A stretch of DNA of 36,178 nucleotides from Lachnospiraceae bacterium (GCA_017463225.1 JAFTPO010000007.1:1-36178); one strand, 5' to 3'. Positions 7,154-16,148 are shown, counted from the first letter of the stretch. Numbers and translations are program-made. The notes: generated by a model not told the origin, from the sequence alone.

Positions 7154-8659
7154 ATGGCTAGAACAACAGGTGTGCTATTACCTATATCAAGTCTTCCATC
7201 AAAATATGGAATAGGCTGCTTTTCAAAAAGCGCATATGATTTTGTGGATTGGCTTAAGGCGGCAGGGCAGTGCTATTGGCAAATACTTCCTCTAGTGCCT
7301 ACAAGCTATGGAGATTCGCCATATCAATCATTTTCTACTTATGCAGGCAATCCATACTTTATAAGCTTAGAGGCTTTGATAGAAGAGGGAGTGCTGACTG
7401 AGAAAGAATGTGATAGTGTAGATTTTGGTGATGATGAAGCGAGTATAGATTATGAAAAAATGTATAAGGGTAGATATAAACTCTTAAGACTTGCTTATGA
7501 GAGAAGTAATGTGAGTCAAAACGAAGCTTACAATAGATTCGTGGATGAAAATTCCTGGTGGCTTAAGGATTACGCTCTGTTTATGTCCGTAAAGAATATC
7601 TTTGATGGAAAGTCATGGAATGAGTGGGCTGAGGATATTAGACTTAGATATGACTATGCTATGGATTACTATCGTAGAGAGTGTTACTTTGATATAGAAT
7701 TTCATCAATATATGCAGTTTAAATTCTATGAGCAGTGGATGAAGCTCAAGAGTTATGCAAACTATAATGGTGTTAGAATTATAGGAGATATTCCAATATA
7801 TGTTGCCATGGACAGTGCTGATGCATGGGCTCATCCGGAGCTGTTTCAGCTGGATAAGGATAATGTACCGTTAGCTGTAGCAGGGTGTCCGCCGGATGGA
7901 TTTTCAGCTACAGGTCAGTTATGGGGTAATCCGCTATATAACTGGGAGTATCACAAAAACTCAGGCTATGCATGGTGGATGGAGAGACTGGGATACGTAT
8001 TTAAAATGTATGATGTGGTTAGAATAGATCATTTCAGAGGCTTTGATGAATACTATTCCATACCATATGGAGCAAAAAATGCTATGAACGGTCACTGGGA
8101 AAAGGGACCGGGTATAGATTTATTTAACCGTATGAAGCAGGTGCTTGGAGATAGAGAGGTTATCGCTGAGGATTTGGGATATGTGACAGATTCAGTTAGA
8201 TGGCTTGTGTCAGAAAGCGGATTCCCGGGTATGAAGGTATTTGAGTTTGCCTTTGACTCTAGAGATTCAGGAAGTGCAAATGACTATCTTCCACATAACT
8301 ACATACCTAACAGTGTGGTATACTCAGGAACTCATGATAACGAGACCTTAAAGGGCTGGTTTGAGGCAATTTCAGATGAGGAAAGACAGATGGCAAGAGA
8401 TTACATTTGCGATTATCATACTCCTGATGATAAAATATACTTAAGCTTTATATCAACCATACTTATGAGCAAATCAGACCTTAGTATAATTCCTATGCAG
8501 GATTATCTTGGACTGGATAATACTTGCAGAACTAATACCCCATCAACTGTTGGTGAAAATTGGAAGTGGAGAGTTACTGATGAGCAGCTTTCAACAAAGC
8601 TAAGAGATAAACTGCGAGAATTGGCTATGAGATATGGTCGTATGGGATGGCAGTGGTAA
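7154..8659 (+). CDS. malQ: 4-alpha-glucanotransferase (amylomaltase, GH77)
   Basis: 501 residues, the normal length for a bacterial GH77 enzyme. The conserved N-terminus GVLLPISSLPSKYGIG and the three catalytic acids are present: the nucleophile Asp292 in RIDHFRGFDEYY, the acid/base Glu339 in AEDLG, and Asp395 in SGTHDNET. The end NTPSTVGENWKWR is typical. It disproportionates maltodextrins in the cytoplasm, releasing glucose and longer chains. AGGAGG lies seven bases before the ATG. It is the third gene of the LacI-controlled operon and supports maltose/maltodextrin as the substrate of the PTS permease. Confidence 0.95.
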   Translation: MARTTGVLLPISSLPSKYGIGCFSKSAYDFVDWLKAAGQCYWQILPLVPTSYGDSPYQSFSTYAGNPYFISLEALIEEGVLTEKECDSVDFGDDEASIDYEKMYKGRYKLLRLAYERSNVSQNEAYNRFVDENSWWLKDYALFMSVKNIFDGKSWNEWAEDIRLRYDYAMDYYRRECYFDIEFHQYMQFKFYEQWMKLKSYANYNGVRIIGDIPIYVAMDSADAWAHPELFQLDKDNVPLAVAGCPPDGFSATGQLWGNPLYNWEYHKNSGYAWWMERLGYVFKMYDVVRIDHFRGFDEYYSIPYGAKNAMNGHWEKGPGIDLFNRMKQVLGDREVIAEDLGYVTDSVRWLVSESGFPGMKVFEFAFDSRDSGSANDYLPHNYIPNSVVYSGTHDNETLKGWFEAISDEERQMARDYICDYHTPDDKIYLSFISTILMSKSDLSIIPMQDYLGLDNTCRTNTPSTVGENWKWRVTDEQLSTKLRDKLRELAMRYGRMGWQW

Positions 8660-8755
8660 TAATTTATGAATAATTACTCATACTGTATATAATATTGCTT
8701 GGTGCATTAATTGGATTAATAAAGTTTATAAAAAAAGAAAGTGAGGAACAAAATT

Positions 8756-9013
8756 ATGAAGGAATTTAGTTACATTATCAAGGACGAAATCGGTATTCAT
8801 GCAAGACCTGCAGGTCTTTTGGCTAAGGAGGCAAAGGCATTTGCTTCTAAGATTACCATTGAGGCAAATGGCAAGAGTGCTGACGTTACCAGACTTATGG
8901 CAGTTATGGGACTTGGAGTAAAGACTGGAGCTGAGGTTGTTATTAAGGCAGAGGGCGATGATGAGGATGTAGCAATCGCAAAGATGCAGGAGTTTATGTC
9001 TGCAAATCTGTAG
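8756..9013 (+). CDS. ptsH: Phosphocarrier protein HPr (Ser46 replaced by Arg)
   Basis: 85 residues from the ATG at 8756, preceded by a GAGGA ribosome site; a GTG five codons earlier overlaps that site and is not needed. The active-site His15 is in GIHARPAG. At the position of the regulatory serine of Gram-positive HPr (motif K-S-I-M-G-V-M) this protein reads T-R46-L-M-A-V-M, so Arg occupies position 46. It should therefore carry phosphate between Enzyme I and IIA but not be a substrate of HPr kinase/phosphorylase. It lies directly before ptsI and after the maltose operon. A TATAAT at 8688-8693 may give it its own promoter. Confidence 0.95.
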   Translation: MKEFSYIIKDEIGIHARPAGLLAKEAKAFASKITIEANGKSADVTRLMAVMGLGVKTGAEVVIKAEGDDEDVAIAKMQEFMSANL

Positions 9014-9053
9014 GATTTATAGTGTATATATAAATTAAGATAAGGTGGTTACT

Positions 9054-10676
9054 ATGGAGCAATATGAAGGAAAGAGCATATATAACGGAATAGCCATAGG
9101 AAAGATTTGGTTCTATGAGAAAAGTGAGCAGCAGGTTAAGAGAGTTAAGATAGATAATGCTGATGAGGAGATAAAAAGATATGAGAAGGCAAAGGAGATT
9201 GCCATAGCTCAGTTAAATCAACTGTATGATAAGGCAGTTACAGATGTAGGTGAGGCAAATGCCATGATATTTGAGGTCCATGCTATGATGCTGGAGGATG
9301 CAGACTATAATGATTCTGTGTATAACATCATACAGACTGAAAATGTTAATGCAGAGTATGCAGTTGCAACTACAGGAGATAATTTCTCTGTAATGTTTGC
9401 TGAGATGGAGGATGAATATTTCAAGGCCAGATCTGCAGATGTTAAGGATATATCTGAGAGAGTTATAGCAGCCTTAGCAGGAGTTGATACGGATGCAGGA
9501 GATATGGATGAGCCTGTAATAGTTGTTGCAGAGGACCTTGCACCAAGTGAGACTGTCCAGATGGATAAGACAAAGCTATTAGGCTTTGTTACAAGACTTG
9601 GTTCATCTAACTCTCACACTGCAATTCTTGCCAGAACTATGAACATACCAGCTTTAATTGGAGTGGACATAGACAGTAGCTGGAATAACAAAATGGCTAT
9701 TATAGACGGTAGAAAGGGATTACTTTATGTGGAGCCTGATGAGGTGACTCTTGCGGCTTATAAGGCAGAACAAAAAAAGGATGAGGAAGCAAGAGAGCTA
9801 CTTAAAAATCTAAAAGGGCTACCTGACGAAACTCTGGATGGAAAACACATAAAGCTTTATGCAAATATCGGAAGTGTGGCAGATGTGGCAAATGTGTTGG
9901 CCAATGATGCTGCAGGAATAGGACTTTTTAGAAGTGAATTCTTATATCTGGAGAAAACAGACTATCCTACTGAGGAGGAGCAGTTCGCTATATATAAAAC
10001 TGTTGCTCAGAATATGGCAGGCAGGAAGGTTGTTATAAGAACACTTGACATAGGCGCTGATAAGCAGGTGGATTACTTTAATATGGACAAGGAAGAAAAT
10101 CCTGCCATGGGCTATCGTGCCATAAGAATATGTTTGGATAGAATTGACATATTTAAGACTCAGCTAAGAGCCCTTTACAGAGCCTCAGCCTTTGGAAATA
10201 TTGCAATTATGTTTCCTATGATAATCTCTCTAAGTGAGGTTAAGAGAATAAAGGAAATCTGTGAGGATATAAAAGCCGAGCTTAAAGAAAATGGTATAGA
10301 ATATGGAGAGGTGGAGCTGGGAGTAATGATAGAGACTCCGGCAGCAGTTATGATAAGTGATGAGCTGGCTAAGGAGGTGGACTTCTTCAGTATAGGAACC
10401 AACGACCTTACTCAGTACACTCTGGCTATAGACCGCCAGAATTCAAAGCTTGACAGTATCTACGATTCCCACCATCCTGCGGTTCTTAAGATGATTAAGA
10501 TGGTAGCAGATAACGGACACGCAGAAGGTATCTGGGTTGGAATCTGTGGCGAGCTGGCTTCAGACACCACTCTTACAGAAACCTTCATCAAAATGGGCAT
10601 AGACGAGCTATCCGTCTCACCAGGCTATGTCCTCCCTATCAGAAAAATCATAAGGCAAACGCGAAGAGGAAAATAA
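9054..10676 (+). CDS. ptsI: PTS Enzyme I (phosphoenolpyruvate-protein phosphotransferase)
   Basis: 540 residues from the ATG at 9054; AAGGTGG sits five bases before it, while a GTG at 9045 lies within that site. The phosphorylated His188 is in GSSNSHTAILAR. The PEP-binding barrel has FRSEFLYL, IRTLDIGADK, GTNDLTQYTLAIDR and the active Cys in GICGELASD. It passes phosphate from PEP to HPr. It is 40 bases after ptsH and co-transcribed with it. Downstream it converges on a minus-strand lipoprotein gene across a large structured element that begins at the stop codon. Confidence 0.97.
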   Translation: MEQYEGKSIYNGIAIGKIWFYEKSEQQVKRVKIDNADEEIKRYEKAKEIAIAQLNQLYDKAVTDVGEANAMIFEVHAMMLEDADYNDSVYNIIQTENVNAEYAVATTGDNFSVMFAEMEDEYFKARSADVKDISERVIAALAGVDTDAGDMDEPVIVVAEDLAPSETVQMDKTKLLGFVTRLGSSNSHTAILARTMNIPALIGVDIDSSWNNKMAIIDGRKGLLYVEPDEVTLAAYKAEQKKDEEARELLKNLKGLPDETLDGKHIKLYANIGSVADVANVLANDAAGIGLFRSEFLYLEKTDYPTEEEQFAIYKTVAQNMAGRKVVIRTLDIGADKQVDYFNMDKEENPAMGYRAIRICLDRIDIFKTQLRALYRASAFGNIAIMFPMIISLSEVKRIKEICEDIKAELKENGIEYGEVELGVMIETPAAVMISDELAKEVDFFSIGTNDLTQYTLAIDRQNSKLDSIYDSHHPAVLKMIKMVADNGHAEGIWVGICGELASDTTLTETFIKMGIDELSVSPGYVLPIRKIIRQTRRGK

Positions 10677-10906
10677 AAACGGTGATGTGCCAATAAACTA
10701 TCGTACGACCGCGTCAGGGAATAACTTTAATCGAAGCTGTGCCAAAAACTTCATCCCCACCGCGCCAGGGTAAAACGAAGCTGACCGTCATAGTGTCAGC
10801 GGAGTTTTATCCCTAGGCAGGTGGGCCGGTAAAGTACGTTGCACAGCTTCGATTCATATATCCCTAGGCAGATCGGAAAACAAGTTAATTTGCGCATCAC
10901 CGTTTT
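10676..10906. repeat. 231-bp nested inverted-repeat element with a duplicated internal-loop motif
   Basis: The whole space between ptsI and the convergent lipoprotein gene folds on itself. Arms from outside in: 10676-10690 with 10892-10906 (one wobble); 10729-10742 with 10841-10854 (14 bp perfect); 10772-10776 with 10804-10808; 10780-10785 with 10795-10800 at the tip. Between these stems the same asymmetric motif occurs twice: 5' strand ACCGCGYCAGGG (10708-10719 and 10759-10770), each facing TCCCTAGGCAG (10861-10871 and 10809-10819). The Y change (T or C) keeps pairing with G. It may be a structured RNA, a MITE-like element or an elaborate two-way terminator. No ORF inside. Confidence 0.75.
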
Positions 10907-10915
10907 ATTAGAATC

Positions 10916-11428
10916 CTACTTCGCGATTTCTATGGTGTCAGCCCATGCCAACACATCTTCGGACAGCCTCTCGTAATCCTTTGATTTGAATACAAACTGA
11001 CATACCCAGAAGGAGTTATCACCTTCAAATATACAGTGAATATATGAATACTTTGCTCCGTTAGCTGTTTGAGATGTAGTAAAGTAGTAATAGTTGTCTC
11101 TCTGGTTAAGTGCCACGCCTTGAGCAGCGTTTAGTGAGTGAATCTCCTTCGCATAATCCTGTAGAGAGATAATCTCATATCCGGCTAACTCAAGCTGCTC
11201 CATAGTTTCCTCTCTGGCAGTAAAGGATACATCCTCACTGGCTGCGTAGAGCTCATAGTTTGATGCTTTACGCTGGGTAAAGCTTTCGTCCAATGTGATA
11301 GAAATCTTTGGAGTGGAGAAGTTCATAGGGTTTGGAGAGCAACCGGTTAAGGTGCACATTAGCAAAGTTAAAACTAAACATAAAACCAAAGAGGTTTTAA
11401 AGCTTTTTGTAATATTATTTCTCATCAT
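10916..11428 (-). CDS. Secreted lipoprotein of unknown function
   Basis: 170 residues. N-terminal lipoprotein signal: basic start, hydrophobic core (about residues 12-27) and lipobox LTGC with Cys at about 29. The mature part has no motif I recognise; its length and its beta-rich ending (YSYIHCIFEGDNSFWVCQF, then a helix ending LAWADTIEI) resemble small PsbP/DcrB-like lipoproteins. AGGAGG lies just before two adjacent ATGs; the first is used here. It follows the helical protein gene by nine bases and is probably co-transcribed. Confidence 0.7.
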   Translation of the reverse strand: MMRNNITKSFKTSLVLCLVLTLLMCTLTGCSPNPMNFSTPKISITLDESFTQRKASNYELYAASEDVSFTAREETMEQLELAGYEIISLQDYAKEIHSLNAAQGVALNQRDNYYYFTTSQTANGAKYSYIHCIFEGDNSFWVCQFVFKSKDYERLSEDVLAWADTIEIAK

Positions 11429-11437
11429 AAATACCTC

Positions 11438-12160
11438 CTAGGAATTAGTATCGTTTCTCTGGGCTTTGCCCTCTTCTATAAATGCGGATATATCAACCTT
11501 GGTAGACTTCAGTATGGATGCCAGTCTTGCATCCTCTTCAGCCTTGATCTTAGCAGCGTCGATTTCGGCCTGCTTTTTTGCCTCGTCGGCAGCGGCCTCA
11601 GAAGCCAGTCTCGCCATAATCTCATCAGCTCTTGCTCTTGCAGCTTCCTCGTCGGCTTTTGCTTTTTCTTTGGCAGCTTCTTCGTCAGCTCTTGCCTTGG
11701 CCTTAGCAGCGTCGATTTCAGCCTGTTTTTTCGCTTCGTCGGCAGCGGCTTCAGAAGCCAGTCTTGCCATAATCTCGTTGGCTCTGGCAAGTGCATCTGC
11801 GTCAACCTGAGATAAATCTATCTCTGGTTCAGTCTGGCTGTCAGCTTCAGGGGCTTTGGTCTCGGCAACCGGAGTATTTGCAACCAGTGTATCTATATTT
11901 CCCTGCTTGGCGCTTAGAATCTTATTTGCCAAATCCTCTGCATCAGCGGTGTTTGCCTGAATAGGCTGTGGTGCTTCAGAGATTTCTTGGGCACCTGCTT
12001 GGGCGGCCTTAGCTAAATTTGCCTGATAATATGGCTCCTTTTCCTGTGGCCAGTACCCATGGTGAAACAGCTTATAAGCAGGTTTGTAAACCACGCACCA
12101 CCACTTATAAACAGTTTGTTTCATATTGTAGAAAAATCCAAAATCGTTATTATAACCCAT
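11438..12160 (-). CDS. Ala/Glu/Lys-rich helical protein with an internal duplication
   Basis: 240 residues. A Trp/Tyr-rich N-terminus (about residues 8-45, KWWCVVYKPAYKLF) without a clear membrane segment leads into a long Ala/Glu/Lys/Asp-rich region likely to be one extended helix or coiled coil. A segment of about 28 residues, centred on EIMARLASEAAADEAKKQA, occurs twice, 51 residues apart (about 125-152 and 176-203), with a third degenerate ADEEAA block between. Function unknown; a structural or surface-associated role next to the lipoprotein is conceivable. Start supported by GGAGG upstream on the minus strand (about 12170). Confidence 0.65.
   Translation of the reverse strand: MGYNNDFGFFYNMKQTVYKWWCVVYKPAYKLFHHGYWPQEKEPYYQANLAKAAQAGAQEISEAPQPIQANTADAEDLANKILSAKQGNIDTLVANTPVAETKAPEADSQTEPEIDLSQVDADALARANEIMARLASEAAADEAKKQAEIDAAKAKARADEEAAKEKAKADEEAARARADEIMARLASEAAADEAKKQAEIDAAKIKAEEDARLASILKSTKVDISAFIEEGKAQRNDTNS
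11551..11788. repeat. Two 85-bp direct repeats 153 bp apart inside the helical protein gene
   Basis: Bases about 11551-11635 and 11704-11788 share a sequence starting TAGCAGCGTCGATTT, differing mostly at third codon positions. The offset of 153 bases equals 51 codons, so the reading frame is kept. The silent differences show that the duplication is not recent or is under protein-level selection. Confidence 0.75.
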
Positions 12161-12283
12161 AGCTTATCCTCCATTAAGGGGTAATATGCAATACATTAAT
12201 ATATTATAATGATAACATTTTTTGGATTATAATGAAAGGACAAATATTGTTAAAAATTTAACTACATCTTAACTTTTATGCTG

Positions 12284-12312
12284 TTGATTTTCTATTTGAA
12301 TGTTATTATACT
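12284..12312 (+). promoter_or_regulatory. Probable promoter of pyk
   Basis: -35 TTGATT (12284-12289), 17-base spacer, -10 TATACT (12307-12312), about 95 bases before the pyruvate kinase start. The intervening leader is AT-rich without a clear hairpin. Confidence 0.55.
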
Positions 12313-12406
12313 ATACTGGGTGTAAGTTTTTTATTATATAAATTGCCTAGAGGGGTAGAATATACATATACTAGGAGAGAATTCAAATAAAGGAGAAATA
12401 ATTTAT

Positions 12407-13825
12407 ATGAGAAAGACAAAGATTGTTTGTACAATGGGTCCTTCCACTATGGACGAATACGTACTTAAGAGACTTATAGAAGAGGGTATGGATGTTGCCA
12501 GATTTAACTTCTCACATGGCACTCACGAGGAGCAGAAGGTGAGAATGGATATGGTGAAGAAGCTAAGAAAAGAGTGTGGAAAGCATATAGCACTTCTTCT
12601 TGACACCAAGGGCCCGGAGATTAGAACCAGAGACTTCGAGGGTGGCAAGGTGGAAATAGAGGCAGGTCAGACCTTTACTCTTACAACCAGAGATATCGTA
12701 GGTGACAGCACTATTTCATCTATTACCTATAAGGATTTGGCTAAGGACGTTGAGATTGGAACTAAGATACTTATCGATGATGGTCTTATCGAGCTTAAGG
12801 TTAAGGATATTATTGATGAGGATCTTGTGTGTGAGGTAATTAACGGTGGTTTTGTTTCTAACCACAAGGGTATCAACGTACCTGGTGTTCACCTTAATAT
12901 GCCATACATGAGCCAGAAGGATATCGATGATATCTTATTCGGTATCAAGCAGGACGTTGATTTCATCGCAGCTTCATTTGTTAGAAGTGCAAAGGATGTT
13001 CTTGAGATTAGAAAGCTTCTTGACGAGAATGGTGGAAAGAATATTAACATTATCTCTAAGATTGAGAATGCAGAGGGTGTTAAGCATATAGATGATATTA
13101 TCTACGTGTCAGATGGAATTATGGTTGCTCGTGGTGATATGGGTGTTGAGATTCCAGGTGAGGAGGTTCCTGTAATTCAGAAGATGATTATCCGTAAGGT
13201 TTACAATGCGGGTAAGCAGGTTATTACAGCTACCCAGATGCTTGACTCTATGATGAAGAATCCTCGTCCAACCAGAGCGGAGACTACAGATGTTGCAAAT
13301 GCAATCTATGATGGAACTTCTGCTATTATGCTTTCGGGAGAGACTGCTGCCGGACTGTATCCTATAGAGTCAGTTCAGACTATGGTTAGAATCGCAGAGA
13401 GAACTGAGGAGGATATTAATTACAGAGGACGTTTCTTCCAGATTGAAAGACGTGCTAACAATAATGTAACTGACGCAGTTTGTCACGCAACCTGTACTAC
13501 AGCTATCGATCTTAATGCCAGTGCAGTTGTAACTGTAACAAAGTCAGGTACATCAGCTAGAAATATTTCTAAATATAGACCTGTTTGTCCTATTATTGCA
13601 GGTACTACCAGCGACAAGGTTTGTAGACAGCTTAATATGTCCTGGGGCGTAGTTCCTGTTCATCTTGAGGAGAAGAATGAGATATTTGAGCTCTTCGACC
13701 ATGCTGTTGAGGCTGCAAAGGATAGCGGATTCCTTAAGAGTGGAGAGACTGTAGTAGTTACTGCAGGCGTTCCTCTCGGAGTATCAGGTAACACTAATAT
13801 GATTAAGGTACAGGTTGTTGAGTAA
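12407..13825 (+). CDS. pyk: Pyruvate kinase
   Basis: 472 residues, the short form without the extra C-terminal PEP-utiliser-like domain found in bacilli. The N-terminal TKIVCTMGPST, the substrate region VARFNFSHG, the B-domain, the ISKIENAEG segment, the metal/phosphate region MVARGDMGVEIPGEEV and TATQMLDSM, and the C-terminal domain from about residue 345 are all present. It converts PEP and ADP to pyruvate and ATP; the pyruvate feeds the pyruvate formate-lyase encoded at 32.9 kb. An AAGGAGA site precedes the ATG. Followed after 21 bases by the HD-domain gene. Confidence 0.97.
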   Translation: MRKTKIVCTMGPSTMDEYVLKRLIEEGMDVARFNFSHGTHEEQKVRMDMVKKLRKECGKHIALLLDTKGPEIRTRDFEGGKVEIEAGQTFTLTTRDIVGDSTISSITYKDLAKDVEIGTKILIDDGLIELKVKDIIDEDLVCEVINGGFVSNHKGINVPGVHLNMPYMSQKDIDDILFGIKQDVDFIAASFVRSAKDVLEIRKLLDENGGKNINIISKIENAEGVKHIDDIIYVSDGIMVARGDMGVEIPGEEVPVIQKMIIRKVYNAGKQVITATQMLDSMMKNPRPTRAETTDVANAIYDGTSAIMLSGETAAGLYPIESVQTMVRIAERTEEDINYRGRFFQIERRANNNVTDAVCHATCTTAIDLNASAVVTVTKSGTSARNISKYRPVCPIIAGTTSDKVCRQLNMSWGVVPVHLEEKNEIFELFDHAVEAAKDSGFLKSGETVVVTAGVPLGVSGNTNMIKVQVVE

Positions 13826-13846
13826 TTGAATTTTGAGAGGTAATTA

Positions 13847-14509
13847 ATGAAGCTAACTTATGAAGAAATTAGAAAAAATGACACTATAAATACCTATATT
13901 AAGCAGGCAGATTTAAATCTTACAGCCTTAGGCTTTACGGAACACAGCTTTCCTCATGTGTGCAAGGTGGCTGAGATGGCAGGTATGATACTTGAGAAGC
14001 TTGGCTACGATGAGCATCAGGTGGAACTTGCCAAGATAGCGGGATATATGCATGATATAGGCAATGTGGTAAATCGTATCGACCACGCACAAAGTGGTGC
14101 AGTTATGTCCTTTAGAATCTTAGACAAGATGGGGGCAGATGATGAGGATATAGCAACCATCGTAGCAGCTATTGGCAATCACGATGAGTCTACAGCATTT
14201 CCGGTTAATCCGGTGGCGGCGGCACTTATAATAGCGGACAAATCCGACGTTAGAGAAAGCCGAGTTAGAGATACAGCAGATATTACATCGGATATTCACG
14301 ACAGAGTTAATTATGCTGTTAAGGAACAAAAACTTGAGGTTTTTCCTGAGGATAGAAAGATAGTACTTACGCTGGAGATTAACAATGACATCAGTGAAGT
14401 TATGGAGTACTTTGAGATATTTATGGGTCGTATGAAGCTTTGTAAGAAGGCGGCAGAGAAGCTTGATATGAAGTTTAAGCTTATAATAAATAGCCAGGAG
14501 ATGGCGTAG
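13847..14509 (+). CDS. HD-domain phosphohydrolase-like protein
   Basis: 220 residues. An HD superfamily metal-binding pattern is visible: H in HSFPHVCKVAEMA (about residue 30), the HD pair in GYMHDIGN (about 69-70), a further His in GNHDES (about 110), and Asp in IIADKSDVRESR (about 130). Such proteins are metal-dependent phosphohydrolases on nucleotides or related compounds; the substrate cannot be read from the sequence. It starts 21 bases after pyk, behind GAGAGG, and ends at a clear terminator, so it forms a unit with pyk. Confidence 0.85.
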   Translation: MKLTYEEIRKNDTINTYIKQADLNLTALGFTEHSFPHVCKVAEMAGMILEKLGYDEHQVELAKIAGYMHDIGNVVNRIDHAQSGAVMSFRILDKMGADDEDIATIVAAIGNHDESTAFPVNPVAAALIIADKSDVRESRVRDTADITSDIHDRVNYAVKEQKLEVFPEDRKIVLTLEINNDISEVMEYFEIFMGRMKLCKKAAEKLDMKFKLIINSQEMA

Positions 14510-14515
14510 CATAAG

Positions 14516-14552
14516 AAATGTCAGTGCAGTAATATGGCACTGGCATTTTTTG
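14516..14552 (+). terminator. Rho-independent terminator after the HD gene
   Basis: Stem AAATGTCAGTGC / GCACTGGCATTT (one G-U pair) with a nine-base loop, followed by a T run. Confidence 0.8.
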
Positions 14553-14645
14553 TTTTTGCGGCATTGGATTTAATATAAGTGGAATAAATAAACTAAAAGT
14601 GCTATAATTAACATGATTTTTATTTACTAAGAAAAGAGGGATAAA

Positions 14646-16064
14646 ATGTATAATCCAAGCTCACTTAAAGCAGAGGAATTTATTAATCATGAAGAGATAA
14701 TTGAAACCTTAGCCTATGCAGATGCAAATAAGGACAACCTAGAGCTTATTGACAGCATATTAGAAAAGGCAAAGGAGAGAAAGGGCTTAAATCACAGAGA
14801 GGCATCAGTGCTACTTGCCTGTGATAACAAGGAAAAAATCGAGGAGATGTATGCTTTAGCACAGCAGATAAAACAGGATTTTTACGGTAATCGTATCGTA
14901 ATGTTTGCCCCACTGTATCTCTCTAATTACTGTATAAATGGCTGTGTGTATTGTCCGTACCATATATCAAATAAGCACATAGCACGTAAAAAGCTTACTC
15001 AGGAGGAGATTAAGCGAGAGGTTATAGCCCTTCAGGATATGGGACACAAGAGACTTGCCCTTGAGGCAGGAGAGGATCCTAAGAATAATCCTATAGAGTA
15101 TATTCTTGAGTGTATAAAGACTATTTACAGTATTAAGCACAAGAATGGAGCTATCAGAAGAGTTAATGTTAATATTGCCGCAACCACAGTTGAGGAATAT
15201 AGGATGCTCAAGGAAGCGGGAATTGGTACATATATTTTGTTCCAGGAAACCTATCACAAGGAAAGCTATGAGAAGCTTCACCCTTATGGTCCTAAGAGCA
15301 ACTATGCTTACCACACAGAGGCTATGGACAGAGCCATGGAGGGTGGTATAGATGATGTAGGACTTGGGGTTTTGTTTGGTCTTGAGATGTATAGATATGA
15401 GTTTGCAGGACTTCTTATGCATGCGGAGCACCTTGAGGCAGCTCACGGCGTAGGACCACACACCATAAGCGTACCTAGAATTAAGAGAGCGGATGATATT
15501 GACCCAACTGCCTTTGACAATGGTATAGATGATGAGACCTTTGCTAAAATATGTGCACTTATCAGAATATGTGTGCCTTATACCGGCATGATTATCTCAA
15601 CCAGAGAAAGTCAGGCGGTGAGAGAAAAAGTGCTTAAACTGGGAGTATCACAGATTAGTGGTGCATCAAGAACCAGCGTAGGTGGATATTGCGACGAGGA
15701 GCCTGAGGAGGAGAATTCAGAGCAGTTTGATGTAAGTGACAAGCGAACCTTAGATGAGGTGGTTAAGTGGCTGATGGAGATGGGCTGTATTCCAAGCTTT
15801 TGTACTGCTTGCTATAGAGAAGGTAGAACCGGTGACCGCTTTATGAGTCTGTGCAAGTCAGGACAGATTCAAAACTGTTGTCAGCCAAATGCTCTAATGA
15901 CTTTAAAGGAGTATCTCATGGATTACGCTTCAGAGGACACCAAGAAAATTGGGGAGGCACTTATTCAAGCGGAGCTAGAGAATATTCCTAAGGAAAAGGT
16001 TAAGGAAATCTGCAAGGAGAACTTAGCTAAGATAGAGCAGGGAATTAGAGATTTTAGATTCTAG
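14646..16064 (+). CDS. hydG: [FeFe]-hydrogenase H-cluster maturation radical SAM enzyme HydG
   Basis: 472 residues, usual for HydG. The radical SAM cluster motif C-x3-C-x2-C is CINGCVYC (Cys96, Cys100, Cys103). The C-terminal second-cluster motif C-x2-C-x22-C is Cys386, Cys389, Cys412 in the region starting CTACYREGRTG. HydG cleaves tyrosine to give the CO and cyanide ligands of the hydrogenase active site. A TATAAT at 14603-14608 with a weak -35 may drive it, and the ribosome site is AGAGGG. HydF is encoded 1.5 kb downstream; HydE and the hydrogenase itself are not in the window. Confidence 0.95.
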   Translation: MYNPSSLKAEEFINHEEIIETLAYADANKDNLELIDSILEKAKERKGLNHREASVLLACDNKEKIEEMYALAQQIKQDFYGNRIVMFAPLYLSNYCINGCVYCPYHISNKHIARKKLTQEEIKREVIALQDMGHKRLALEAGEDPKNNPIEYILECIKTIYSIKHKNGAIRRVNVNIAATTVEEYRMLKEAGIGTYILFQETYHKESYEKLHPYGPKSNYAYHTEAMDRAMEGGIDDVGLGVLFGLEMYRYEFAGLLMHAEHLEAAHGVGPHTISVPRIKRADDIDPTAFDNGIDDETFAKICALIRICVPYTGMIISTRESQAVREKVLKLGVSQISGASRTSVGGYCDEEPEEENSEQFDVSDKRTLDEVVKWLMEMGCIPSFCTACYREGRTGDRFMSLCKSGQIQNCCQPNALMTLKEYLMDYASEDTKKIGEALIQAELENIPKEKVKEICKENLAKIEQGIRDFRF

Positions 16065-16086
16065 ACAGTGAAATATAATTCACATA

Positions 16087-16115
16087 TTGTCAAATATTGT
16101 TTTAGCTTTTATACT
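16087..16115 (+). promoter_or_regulatory. Probable promoter of the membrane protein gene at 16149
   Basis: TTGTCA (16087-16092), 17-base spacer, TATACT (16110-16115), starting 23 bases after the hydG stop. It indicates that the next gene is not only read through from hydG. Confidence 0.6.
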
Positions 16116-16148
16116 AAATGAGAAATAAATTTTGGGAGGATTTATATT

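Noticed and set aside
10676-10906. The nested element as an insertion sequence
   Set aside because: No transposase frame and no obvious target duplication; a non-autonomous MITE remains possible.
11466-11810. Plus-strand 114-codon Ala/Ser-rich frame
   Set aside because: It is the antisense of the Ala/Glu/Lys repeat gene; the composition follows from that gene's codons.
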